From: a virus
Direction: 5' to 3' (one strand)
Virus record (IMG/VR): IMGVR_UViG_3300028802_000055
Location: 1 to 24,263 of that record
Length of the DNA stretch: 24,263 bases
Positions 12,978 through 19,508 of the stretch are shown piece by piece. The stretch's first letter is position 1. Each line of letters starts with the position of its first letter. The notes under the pieces are model-generated. The model saw nothing but the letters and a program-made list of their open reading frames with translations. It did not search any database and was not told where the DNA came from. The position numbers and the translations under genes were made by a program.

Positions 12978-13738
12978 TGGCTCGCCAGAGGCGTCTCCCA
13001 GGAGTGGACTGGCACAAGGGCGACATCCGTCGTGAGGAGTCGCTGGCCAAGGGGGCCAAGGAGTACGCCCGCGGTCAGGGTCTGCCCTACCGCCCTGGCA
13101 ACGTCGCTGCGGTGCGCGCCGACCCCAACGTGCTCCACGCCGTGGGTGGGATCGTGGCCAAGCAGCAGGGCGCCCCTCCGCACATGTCCGACCAGATGAA
13201 GGCGTCGTACGCCGCTCTGCACGAGGGCATCAACCGCCAGTACGAGCACCTCACCAAGCCGACCTCCGAGGGTGGCCTCGGCATCAAGCATGAGGTGACA
13301 GCCGAGGATCCCTACAAGGACATCGGGGAGGCGATGGCCGACGTGCGTAGCAATCGCCGGTTGCGCACGTTGGCCACCGCTACCACGGAGTCGGGTCAGG
13401 GCCGCGAGGGATCACCGGCCCAGGAGAACCCGATGATGCACTCGTCCATGAACGACAAGTTCCGGGCCGTCCACGACGCCTTCGGTCACCTGGCCACCGG
13501 GCGCGACTTCGGGCGCCACGGTGAGGCGGCTTCCTTCCAGCACCACGCAGCGATGTTCCCCGAGGCCGCTCATCCAGCGCTGGCGAGCGAGCTACGAGCG
13601 CAGAACTCGGCGCTGATCCGCATGGGCAACTTCCCCGAGAACAAGCCTTACGAGATCCCAGATTGGGCAACTAAGCCTGTGGCCAAGATGCCGACGCCCA
13701 AGCGGCGCAAGGCCGCACCCCACCCGACGCTGTTCTAA
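12977..13738 (+). CDS. VHDxFGH-motif protein of unknown function
   Basis: The 253-residue protein is coupled by TGATG to the DUF7178-like gene. Residues 159-211 carry a striking set of conserved-looking residues: NDKFRAVHDAFGH (H166, D167, H171), GRDFGRHGE (H181, E183), HH (189-190) and ELRAQNS (E205, Q209, N210). I recall similar N-x-x-F-R-A-V-H-D-x-F-G-H and ETRGQNS patterns in large phage polyvalent or internal proteins, where the activity is not established. The His/Asp/Glu pattern suggests a metal site. The N-terminal half is basic and helical and the C-terminus is a Lys/Pro tail (MPTPKRRKAAPHPTLF). Confidence 0.6.
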   Translation: MARQRRLPGVDWHKGDIRREESLAKGAKEYARGQGLPYRPGNVAAVRADPNVLHAVGGIVAKQQGAPPHMSDQMKASYAALHEGINRQYEHLTKPTSEGGLGIKHEVTAEDPYKDIGEAMADVRSNRRLRTLATATTESGQGREGSPAQENPMMHSSMNDKFRAVHDAFGHLATGRDFGRHGEAASFQHHAAMFPEAAHPALASELRAQNSALIRMGNFPENKPYEIPDWATKPVAKMPTPKRRKAAPHPTLF

Positions 13739-13752
13739 CCGAAGGAGCACTC

Positions 13753-13914
13753 ATGGCCGAGCAGGCGAAGCACAACAACCCCAAGGACAAGGGGAAGTTC
13801 AGCTATGGCAAGAAGGAGGCGCCGCGCAAGACGGTGACCCAGCCCAAGGACACCGCCAAGACCCGTGAGGCCAAGCGGTCCAAGGGTGGAGACCGAGAGC
13901 GGGTGACCAAGTAG
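13753..13914 (+). CDS. Small, very basic protein
   Basis: This short gene encodes 53 residues, almost all polar, with Lys/Arg dominant (HNNPKDKGKFSYGKKEAPRK; AKTREAKRSKGG). A good SD (GAAGGAG, 13741-13747) precedes ATG 13753. It probably binds nucleic acid or is unstructured. The stop overlaps the next GTG start as TAGTG, indicating coupling. Confidence 0.65.
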   Translation: MAEQAKHNNPKDKGKFSYGKKEAPRKTVTQPKDTAKTREAKRSKGGDRERVTK

Positions 13915-14162
13915 TGGCACGAGGGGAACGCTCCGAGAACCATCCCAGTCGGCGGGTTGAGCGCAGTTCCTACTCCGGGGACGCCTACGACGCCTACCGC
14001 GACTACCAGTTGACGCACGGTCCCGACATCGACCGCCCCCGGCCGGGGTGGTTCCAGCGGGCCAACGCCGAGCGCATCGCCAACGACATCGCTGGCCGCA
14101 AGACGAAGAACGCCATGTGGCCCGCCGCTCCGCAGGAGCACGGACCTGCCCGCCCTCAGTAA
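13914..14162 (+). CDS. Hypothetical small protein
   Basis: The GTG start shares a base with the previous stop (TAGTG). The 82 residues are polar, with SSYSGDAYDAYRDYQLTHG and WFQRANAERIANDIAGRKT as the only likely ordered parts. No motif is recognised. It belongs to a run of small basic proteins (13753-15118) between terminase and portal. Confidence 0.6.
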   Translation: MARGERSENHPSRRVERSSYSGDAYDAYRDYQLTHGPDIDRPRPGWFQRANAERIANDIAGRKTKNAMWPAAPQEHGPARPQ

Positions 14163-14178
14163 CACAACAAGGAGAACC

Positions 14179-14373
14179 ATGACCACCGACCCAGCCCCAC
14201 AGCAGCCCGCCGCCAGCGGCCCCGCACCGGTCAGCCCTGAGCCGACCGCCGCCGACGACCCCGCTCGTCGTGACCAGATCAAGGCGCAGGTTCAGACCGC
14301 CATGGAGAACCTGAAGGCCGAACTCGCCACTCGCCTCGATCAGTTCCTGGACGAGTTGGGCGCTCTGATCTGA
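14179..14373 (+). CDS. Small helical protein
   Basis: The 64-residue product has a Pro/Ala-rich acidic N-terminus and an amphipathic helix (RRDQIKAQVQTAMENLKAEL, then LDQFLDELGALI). An AAGGAG SD (14169-14174) lies 4 bases before the ATG. It may form a coiled-coil oligomer. The family is unknown. Confidence 0.65.
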   Translation: MTTDPAPQQPAASGPAPVSPEPTAADDPARRDQIKAQVQTAMENLKAELATRLDQFLDELGALI

Positions 14374-14374
14374 C

Positions 14375-14551
14375 GTGCCCGGAGGGAAGTCCCCAGGGCC
14401 GTCGATCAAGAAGCCCGACGAGTACGAAGCCCTGAAGAAGGAGGGCTACTCCAAGTCGAAGTCGGCTGCCATCTCCAACGAGGCGGCGAAGGGGCCAGCG
14501 GCTCGCTCACGCATGGCCAAGAAGGCGGCACGAACGAGGGCGAAGAAGTAA
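14375..14551 (+). CDS. DUF7218-like small basic protein
   Basis: The GTG at 14375 opens a 58-residue frame that begins one base after the previous stop. PSIKKPDEYEALKKEGYSKS followed by KSAAISNEAAKG matches the pattern 'K-x-P-x-x-Y-E-A-L-x-x-x-G-x-S-K-x-x-A-A-x-I-x-N' of small actinobacterial and phage DUF7218-type proteins. The C-terminus is Lys/Arg/Ala-rich (RMAKKAARTRAKK) and histone-like, so DNA contact is plausible. GGAG lies inside the gene rather than upstream, so coupling to the previous gene is likely. Confidence 0.65.
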   Translation: MPGGKSPGPSIKKPDEYEALKKEGYSKSKSAAISNEAAKGPAARSRMAKKAARTRAKK

Positions 14552-14577
14552 CCCCAACCGATACCGGAGGTATCACA

Positions 14578-14793
14578 ATGACCATGCTTGCCACCATGTA
14601 CGCCGAGATCATGGACAGCCCGGACTTTGCCGAGATCATGTTCCTGGTCGCCTTCATCCTGTTCACCATCGAGGCCGTGCGCCTCGTCGTGGGCCGGGGA
14701 GCGACGTGGGACTTCCACTGGATCCTGGTGGTGGCGGGCTTGGCCTGCGTCGCCCTCGGGCTACTGGCTCTACCGACAGGAGGCAGCGCTTGA
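14578..14793 (+). CDS. Small two-helix membrane protein
   Basis: The 71-residue protein has two predicted membrane helices (about 19-38, EIMFLVAFILFTIEAVRLVV; and about 48-66, WILVVAGLACVALGLLALP), separated by a short loop with RGATWDFH. The start at ATG 14578 has GGAGG (14566-14570) 7 bases upstream. Its stop overlaps the TTG start of the next membrane protein (TTGA). A holin-like or membrane-anchoring role is possible, but no lysis enzyme is nearby in this window. Confidence 0.65.
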   Translation: MTMLATMYAEIMDSPDFAEIMFLVAFILFTIEAVRLVVGRGATWDFHWILVVAGLACVALGLLALPTGGSA

Positions 14794-14900
14794 CCCCGGC
14801 CATGCTGGCTGCCGTTCTCGCAGACGGCATCTACATCGGCGGCGGGTTCATCCTGCTGGTGCTCGTCATCATCCTCGTCGTCATCCTGCTGCGGCGCTGA
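14790..14900 (+). CDS. 36-residue single-span membrane protein with TTG start
   Basis: The TTG at 14790 has AGGAGG (14778-14783) at 6-base spacing and overlaps the previous stop as TTGA. An internal ATG at 14802 is an alternative without SD. The product is a short N-terminus (TPAMLAAVLADGIYIGGG), one membrane helix (FILLVLVIILVVILL) and a basic end (RR). The topology would place the C-terminus inside. It is tightly coupled to the two-helix membrane protein before it, so the two may act together. Confidence 0.55.
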   Translation: MTPAMLAAVLADGIYIGGGFILLVLVIILVVILLRR

Positions 14901-15118
14901 TGGCCAGCGAATACCGAGGTGAGGTGCGGCCCCGGCGTCAGCCGTCGCGGCACCACATCTCGTTGTTCGCTGGACAGCACAAGACCGACACGGTGGACGA
15001 TCCCTTCGGGCCGCTCTCCAACAAGCAGTTCCCGGCCTTCTACCAGCGCAGCCCGATCAAGAACGCCTACCGCAAGTACATGCGCGCCAAGACCCCCTAC
15101 ATGAAGCAGCGCATGTAG
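14900..15118 (+). CDS. Small basic hypothetical protein
   Basis: ATG 14900 overlaps the previous stop by one base (TGATG). The 72-residue protein is basic and aromatic, with RPRRQPSRHHISLFAG near the start and PIKNAYRKYMRAKTPYMKQR at the end. No family is recognised. The stop shares a base with the next GTG (TAGTG). Confidence 0.6.
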   Translation: MASEYRGEVRPRRQPSRHHISLFAGQHKTDTVDDPFGPLSNKQFPAFYQRSPIKNAYRKYMRAKTPYMKQRM

Positions 15119-15435
15119 TGGCGGCGCACGAGAACCTGAGCGAGGGCCAGTTCCCGATCCTGTACCACGGCTCCCACCGCCCCGAGGACGTCGAGTCGAT
15201 CCGTAGCGAGGGTATGCGCTCGACCCCTTCCCACATCCTGTTCCCGGCGAAGTGGCCAACCCTCACCACCAGCCGGGAGCAGGCCGAGCGTTATGGCAAA
15301 CATGTGGTCGAGGTTCACCTCCCACAACAAGTCGCGCATACCCACCTATGGCCAGCGCAGCGTCATACCGCCTATGGTCATGACGCCCAGGCCTACGCTG
15401 TGCGTAAGCCGATCCCTCGGGAGCACATCAGATGA
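15118..15435 (+). CDS. Small ADP-ribosyltransferase-like protein
   Basis: This 105-residue protein matches the order of motifs in small ADP-ribosyltransferase-fold proteins. It has ILYHGS (Y16, H17, G18) followed by the helix VESIRSEGMR; then TLTTSREQAERYG (T50, S52, Y59) and a strand VVEVHLP. It ends AYAVRKPIPREHIR, like the 'PIPPE-x-I' ending of such domains. H17 and Y59 would be the NAD-binding residues of an H-Y-x type enzyme. The third catalytic residue is unclear (Q91 or E102). The GTG start is coupled to the gene before it (TAGTG), and its stop overlaps the portal start (ATGA). It may modify host proteins or a virion component; no activity is proven. Confidence 0.55.
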   Translation: MAAHENLSEGQFPILYHGSHRPEDVESIRSEGMRSTPSHILFPAKWPTLTTSREQAERYGKHVVEVHLPQQVAHTHLWPAQRHTAYGHDAQAYAVRKPIPREHIR

Positions 15436-17090
15436 CCGTCGCCTTCCACTCACCCAGCTACCGGGCGGCAGCATCTGACCTCACCATCGCCATCAGTCCC
15501 CTGGGCCTGGTCGAGCTTGCCGACGAGGAGTTCGAAGTCCACGGACCACGGCTCAACCGCTACGCCAACAACTGGGCCTGGTACCTCGGCCACCACTGGG
15601 CGTACAAGCGGGAGATCGGTGAACCTCAACTGACCTTCAACTGGGTCCGGGCGTTCATTGACTTCCTCGTGAACTTCAGCTTTGGCAAGGGCATCAACTT
15701 CCACTCCCCCGAGGCCACGGGCGCCATCACCCCGTACCTCCTGAAGGAGGTGTGGGAGAACCACAACGACAAGCAGCCGATCCTCATGGAGATCGGTCAG
15801 CTTGGCTCCGTCTCCGGTGACGTCTTCGTCAAGGTCGCCTACGAGCCGCCCTACGTGGACACAGCAGGGGTACCGCACGAGGGCCGGATTCGGATACTCC
15901 CTCTGAATCCGGCCTTCGCCTTCCCCGAGTGGCACCCCCACGACCGCACGCGGATGATCCGCTTCAAGACGAAGTACAAGTTCTGGGCGACGGCCCAGGA
16001 CGGCTCTCGTCAGGTCATGACCTATGTGGAACTCATGACCGAGGACACGATCGAGGAGTACATCAACGACGAGTTGATCGACTCCCGCCCCAATCAGCTT
16101 GGCGAGATCCCGGTGGCCTTCTGCCCCAACTTCTCGGTCTCCTCCAGCCCCTGGGGTCTCGGTGACGCCAACGACATCATCAGCCTCAACCGCGAGTACA
16201 ACGAGAAGGCCACCGAACTCTCAGACATCATCAACTACCACGTCGCTCCGGTCACTGTCATAACAGGCGCCAAGGCGAGCAACCTGGAGAAGGGCGCTCG
16301 CAAGGTCTGGGCCATCGGCTCCAAGGACGCCAAGGTCCAGAACCTGGAGTTGCAGACCAACTTCACCGGCCCCCTCGGCTACATGGAGTTGCTGAAGCAG
16401 TCGATGCACGAGTTCATGGGCGTCCCCGCCGCGGCCCTCGGTCAGATGCAGCCCATCTCCAACACCAGCGGCGTGGCCCTCGCCATCCAGTACCAGCCGC
16501 TGATGCTGAAGCACGACCGCAAGAAGATCCAGTACATCCCGCTCTTCCAGCACATCAACGAGCTTGTCATCAAGCACGCCTTCCTGTTCGCCCCCGAGAT
16601 GACGGTCTACAACCCGCGCCTGTCGGCCACGATCGTCAAGCCCGACCAGGTGCCGCAGTTGGACCCGCTGGATCCGGTGTCATACCGCACGTATGTGGAC
16701 TGGCCGTCGCCTATGCCGATGGACACCCTCATCAAGATCAACGAGATCCAGGCCAAGATGGCGATGTCGTTGGAGAGCCGCCGCGGTGCGCTGCGCGACC
16801 TCGGGGTCCAGTTCCCCGATCAGAAGATCCGCGAAATCTTCGAAGAGGTGCTGGAGGACACGAAGGAGCAGGGTGCCCTCGACCTCATCCGTAGCCAGAT
16901 CGCGGCCTTCACGATGATGAGCACGGGCATGACGCCTGACGGTCAGCCGATGATGACTGCCGATGCGATGGGCAACCCGGTCCCGGCTACGCCTCCGGTT
17001 GACCCAGCGCTCGCTCAGGAGATGATGGCGCTCGCCTACGGAATGATGCCGCCTCAGATGGTGGACTACGAGAGCGATGACAGTCGATGA
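15432..17090 (+). CDS. Portal protein
   Basis: The 552-residue protein forms the dodecameric DNA channel at the head vertex. Length and pattern fit the SPP1 gp6-like portal family. It has an N-terminal Trp-rich segment (NRYANNWAWYLGHHWAYK), FNWVRAFIDFLVNFSFGKGI, a beta-rich wing, SPWGLGDANDIISLNREYNE (the typical D-x-x-x-L-x-x-x-Y stem helix), PAAALGQMQPISNTSGVALA and a long C-terminal helix (LRDLGVQFPDQKIREIFEEV). The Met-rich C-terminus is extended. It precedes scaffold and capsid in the usual head order, but lies 5.8 kb from the terminase. Confidence 0.88.
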   Translation: MTVAFHSPSYRAAASDLTIAISPLGLVELADEEFEVHGPRLNRYANNWAWYLGHHWAYKREIGEPQLTFNWVRAFIDFLVNFSFGKGINFHSPEATGAITPYLLKEVWENHNDKQPILMEIGQLGSVSGDVFVKVAYEPPYVDTAGVPHEGRIRILPLNPAFAFPEWHPHDRTRMIRFKTKYKFWATAQDGSRQVMTYVELMTEDTIEEYINDELIDSRPNQLGEIPVAFCPNFSVSSSPWGLGDANDIISLNREYNEKATELSDIINYHVAPVTVITGAKASNLEKGARKVWAIGSKDAKVQNLELQTNFTGPLGYMELLKQSMHEFMGVPAAALGQMQPISNTSGVALAIQYQPLMLKHDRKKIQYIPLFQHINELVIKHAFLFAPEMTVYNPRLSATIVKPDQVPQLDPLDPVSYRTYVDWPSPMPMDTLIKINEIQAKMAMSLESRRGALRDLGVQFPDQKIREIFEEVLEDTKEQGALDLIRSQIAAFTMMSTGMTPDGQPMMTADAMGNPVPATPPVDPALAQEMMALAYGMMPPQMVDYESDDSR

Positions 17091-17116
17091 TGCGGCTCTT
17101 AGGGACTGACATAGTG

Positions 17117-17204
17117 CCCGTTCCTAGGAGCAGTGTGCTAATACTGGGGTCTCCCGAACTATGTAGAACCAACCGTTGAACGCGCTGTGGACTTAGGAAC
17201 AGGG
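17117..17204 (+). promoter_or_regulatory. Long-range RNA stem in the portal-scaffold gap
   Basis: CCCGTTCCTAGG (17117-17128) can pair with CTTAGGAACAGGG (17192-17204) with one bulged A and one G-U pair, closing a 63-base loop. The 3' arm ends 3 bases before the scaffold ATG at 17208 and would sequester the purine-rich ribosome-binding region. A TAATACT -10-like sequence lies in the loop (17139-17145), but no fitting -35 box was found. The rest of the 117-base gap shows nothing else. Confidence 0.4.
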
Positions 17205-17207
17205 GCC

Positions 17208-18029
17208 ATGTCAGATAACCAGATCACCCAAGACGGCCAAGGGTTGCTAGTAGGCGTGACGCCTGCACAGCCCCAGAACGCTGCCAACTGGAGCCAGACG
17301 AGGCCCGACCAAGAGGTCTCGCAGCGTCCCATCCAACTGGTGGACTCGCCGCCGAACGGTGCCGCCCATGCCAACGCCCGGTTCTCGGACGAAGACATCG
17401 AGCGGGCGCGGCAGCAGGAGAAGGACAAGCTGTACCCGCGTATCGATGAGATGCAGCAGCAACTGAAGGAGTTGCAGGCTGAGCGCGAGGCCGCAGCGGC
17501 CGAGCGTGAGCGGCTGGCCCAGGAGGCCGAGGAGGCTCGCCGTCAGAAGGAGGAGTCGGAGATGGATCTCCGTCAACTCTTCGAGAAGCGCGAGGCCGAG
17601 TTCAACCGTCAGATCAGCGAACTCAGCAGCCGGTACGACACCGACCGAGCGATCTTCGACAGAGAGCGGGCACTCCAGGAGGCGTACGCCTACCGGATGG
17701 CTCGCATCGAGCAAGAGCAGGAGTACATCCTCCCGGAACTCCGGGACTTGATCGGTGGGGACACCATGGAGGACATCGACGCCAGCATCGAAGAGATGAA
17801 GCGTCGCTCCGAGGCGATCTTCACCAACATGGCCGCGGCCACTCAGCCGCAGCCGTTCAGGGGGGCGGCGATGCCGTCAGTTCCCCCAGTAGGACCAATG
17901 GAGCAACTACCGCAGCAAGAGTCGTTGACAGCGGATGACATCCGCACGATGGACATGGACACGTACAAGAGGTATCGAGAGCAACTCCTACGAGCTACGA
18001 ACCCAAACCAACGACCACGGGGGCGCTAG
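17208..18029 (+). CDS. Capsid scaffolding-like protein
   Basis: The start at ATG 17208 follows the purine-rich AGGAACAGGGG; a GTG at 17187 is an alternative. The 273-residue protein has an extended N-terminus and a long charged coiled coil, about residues 60-190 (ERARQQEKDKLYPRIDEMQQ; REAAAAERERLAQEAEEARR). Its C-terminal part is Pro/Gln-rich, and a helical end follows (DMDTYKRYREQLLRATNP). Gene position between portal and major capsid, and this architecture, fit a scaffold that guides prohead assembly and is then lost. Sequence identity to a named family is not claimed. Confidence 0.75.
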   Translation: MSDNQITQDGQGLLVGVTPAQPQNAANWSQTRPDQEVSQRPIQLVDSPPNGAAHANARFSDEDIERARQQEKDKLYPRIDEMQQQLKELQAEREAAAAERERLAQEAEEARRQKEESEMDLRQLFEKREAEFNRQISELSSRYDTDRAIFDRERALQEAYAYRMARIEQEQEYILPELRDLIGGDTMEDIDASIEEMKRRSEAIFTNMAAATQPQPFRGAAMPSVPPVGPMEQLPQQESLTADDIRTMDMDTYKRYREQLLRATNPNQRPRGR

Positions 18030-18033
18030 CCCC
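18020..18033 (+). other. Small hairpin before the capsid SD
   Basis: GGGGC (18020-18024), GCTA and GCCCC (18029-18033) form a 5-bp stem containing the scaffold stop codon. It lies immediately before the capsid SD AAGGAG (18034-18039). It could stabilise the message or tune coupling. Short, so only weakly supported. Confidence 0.3.
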
Positions 18034-18047
18034 AAGGAGTTAGCAAC

Positions 18048-19442
18048 ATGGCCACAGGTGGCAGCCTTGGTGGTGAGCTTCCCATCGTATCCGGCATCAC
18101 CGGCACGACCAGGGCAGCCCCAGGGGGCATCTACAGCAACTACACGCCGGTTGTCGGTTACTACGGCAACGCGACCCTGGACAACACAGGTGTCGGCTAC
18201 GCCGGAGGTGTGACCACAGGTTCCACGATGATGGGACCGGCAATCCAGACCATTTGGAGCAAGGAGATCCTGTTCCAATCGATGCCCGTTCTACGGTTCG
18301 AGCAGTTCGCGGCGAAGAAGACCGAACTGGGAACTATGCCCGGTTTGACGGTGAACTTCATGCGCTACAACAATCTGCCGGTGCCCGCTGGGCCTCTGGT
18401 TGAGGGTGTGCGTATGAAGACCCATGCGATCACGGCGAACCAGTACGCGATCACCGTCGAGGAGCAGGGCTTCGCCGTCGCCGTCTCGGAGCTTCTGCTC
18501 AATGCGAGCTTCGATGACATCATGGCGAGCGCATCCCGACTGCTGGGTCGGAACATGGCGCTCTACATGGACACCCAGGCCCGCAACACGCTCTCTCGTG
18601 CGACGTCGGTCGTGTTCGGCTACCAGAAGCCCGCCGCCATCAACGTCGGCTACGGCGTGTACGAGCCGGGAACCCCGGCCACGACCGTCGCCCAGGTGAC
18701 CGGTGCCGCTGCCGGGTCCGAGTACTACCTCGTGCCCCACGCCATCAAGGACGCCGTCGAGGTACTGGCAGCGAAGAACGTGCCTCGCCTTGGTGAGACC
18801 TACGTCGCCTTCGTTCACCCTCACCAGAGCCGTCGATTGAGGGATACGCCGGAATGGATCGAGGTCACAAAGTATGCCGCACCCGGCAACTTCATGCTCG
18901 GGGAAATCGGCAGGCTGGATGACGTCGTGTTCATCGAGACCACGCAGATCGGTGCTCCCAGCGGTACCACCCAGACCGACCTTTGGCCTGGGCTGCCCGG
19001 TGGGAACGTCTCCTCGGCATCCCCCGCCGATCCCAACTGGCGTGCGAACGCACTCGGCATGGACGACGCCCAGCGCCTCGTCCAGGTCGCCGCAGGGACG
19101 ACCAGCCTCACCAACTACGACGAGCAGGCCGACCCCTACGCCGACATCGACGTGGGTCACCCGGCGTCGTCGGGTGGAACGACGCTCGACGTCCCGCCGC
19201 AGGGTGGAGTGCCCACCCCGAGTTGGGGCGAGCCGTGGGGTCCGTACGCGGGCGCCGGTCCTGCCTCCTTCGAAGCGCTGCTGCTGGGCGACAACGCCTT
19301 CGGCCACGCCATCTCCCTCCCGGTCGAACTGCGCGACGGCGGGGTGCTCGACTTCGGTCGTGAGCACGCGCTGGCGTGGTACTCGATCTGGGGCTGGGGC
19401 GTCGTGACCGAGTCCAGCGTCGTCAAGATCATCACCAACTGA
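18048..19442 (+). CDS. Major capsid protein (N4-gp56-like)
   Basis: The 464-residue shell protein shows the pattern of the N4-gp56 family of HK97-fold capsids. It has a Gly-rich N-arm (residues 1-60) and IWSKEILFQSMPVLRFEQFA. This is followed by RMKTHAITANQYAITVEEQG, then LLGRNMALYMDTQARNTL (backbone helix), VPHAIKDAVEVLAAKNVPRL and YVAFVHPHQSRRLRD. MLGEIGRLDDVVFIETTQI then forms the P-domain. The C-terminus (HALAWYSIWGWGVV) also fits. A strong SD (AAGGAG, 8-base spacing) precedes the ATG, and a strong hairpin follows the stop, consistent with high expression. An insertion at about 320-390 (Gly/Pro/Asp-rich) may be a surface loop. Confidence 0.85.
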   Translation: MATGGSLGGELPIVSGITGTTRAAPGGIYSNYTPVVGYYGNATLDNTGVGYAGGVTTGSTMMGPAIQTIWSKEILFQSMPVLRFEQFAAKKTELGTMPGLTVNFMRYNNLPVPAGPLVEGVRMKTHAITANQYAITVEEQGFAVAVSELLLNASFDDIMASASRLLGRNMALYMDTQARNTLSRATSVVFGYQKPAAINVGYGVYEPGTPATTVAQVTGAAAGSEYYLVPHAIKDAVEVLAAKNVPRLGETYVAFVHPHQSRRLRDTPEWIEVTKYAAPGNFMLGEIGRLDDVVFIETTQIGAPSGTTQTDLWPGLPGGNVSSASPADPNWRANALGMDDAQRLVQVAAGTTSLTNYDEQADPYADIDVGHPASSGGTTLDVPPQGGVPTPSWGEPWGPYAGAGPASFEALLLGDNAFGHAISLPVELRDGGVLDFGREHALAWYSIWGWGVVTESSVVKIITN

Positions 19443-19454
19443 GCAGTCCATGCA

Positions 19455-19483
19455 GTGGGTGAGGGGACACACCCCTCACCCAC
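19455..19483 (+). terminator. Strong hairpin terminator/attenuator after the capsid gene
   Basis: GTGGGTGAGGGG (19455-19466), loop ACACA and CCCCTCACCCAC (19472-19483) make a perfect 12-bp stem, extendable by GCA/TGC with a bulge. It begins 13 bases after the capsid stop and has no T tract. As the next gene lies in the same direction, it probably sets the capsid message level above the downstream genes. Confidence 0.75.
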
Positions 19484-19508
19484 GCTGCGCGCATACGGAG
19501 GTATGAGC

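Noticed and set aside
18291-19472. 393-residue minus-strand frame
   Set aside because: It lies antisense to the major capsid gene, a typical high-GC shadow frame.
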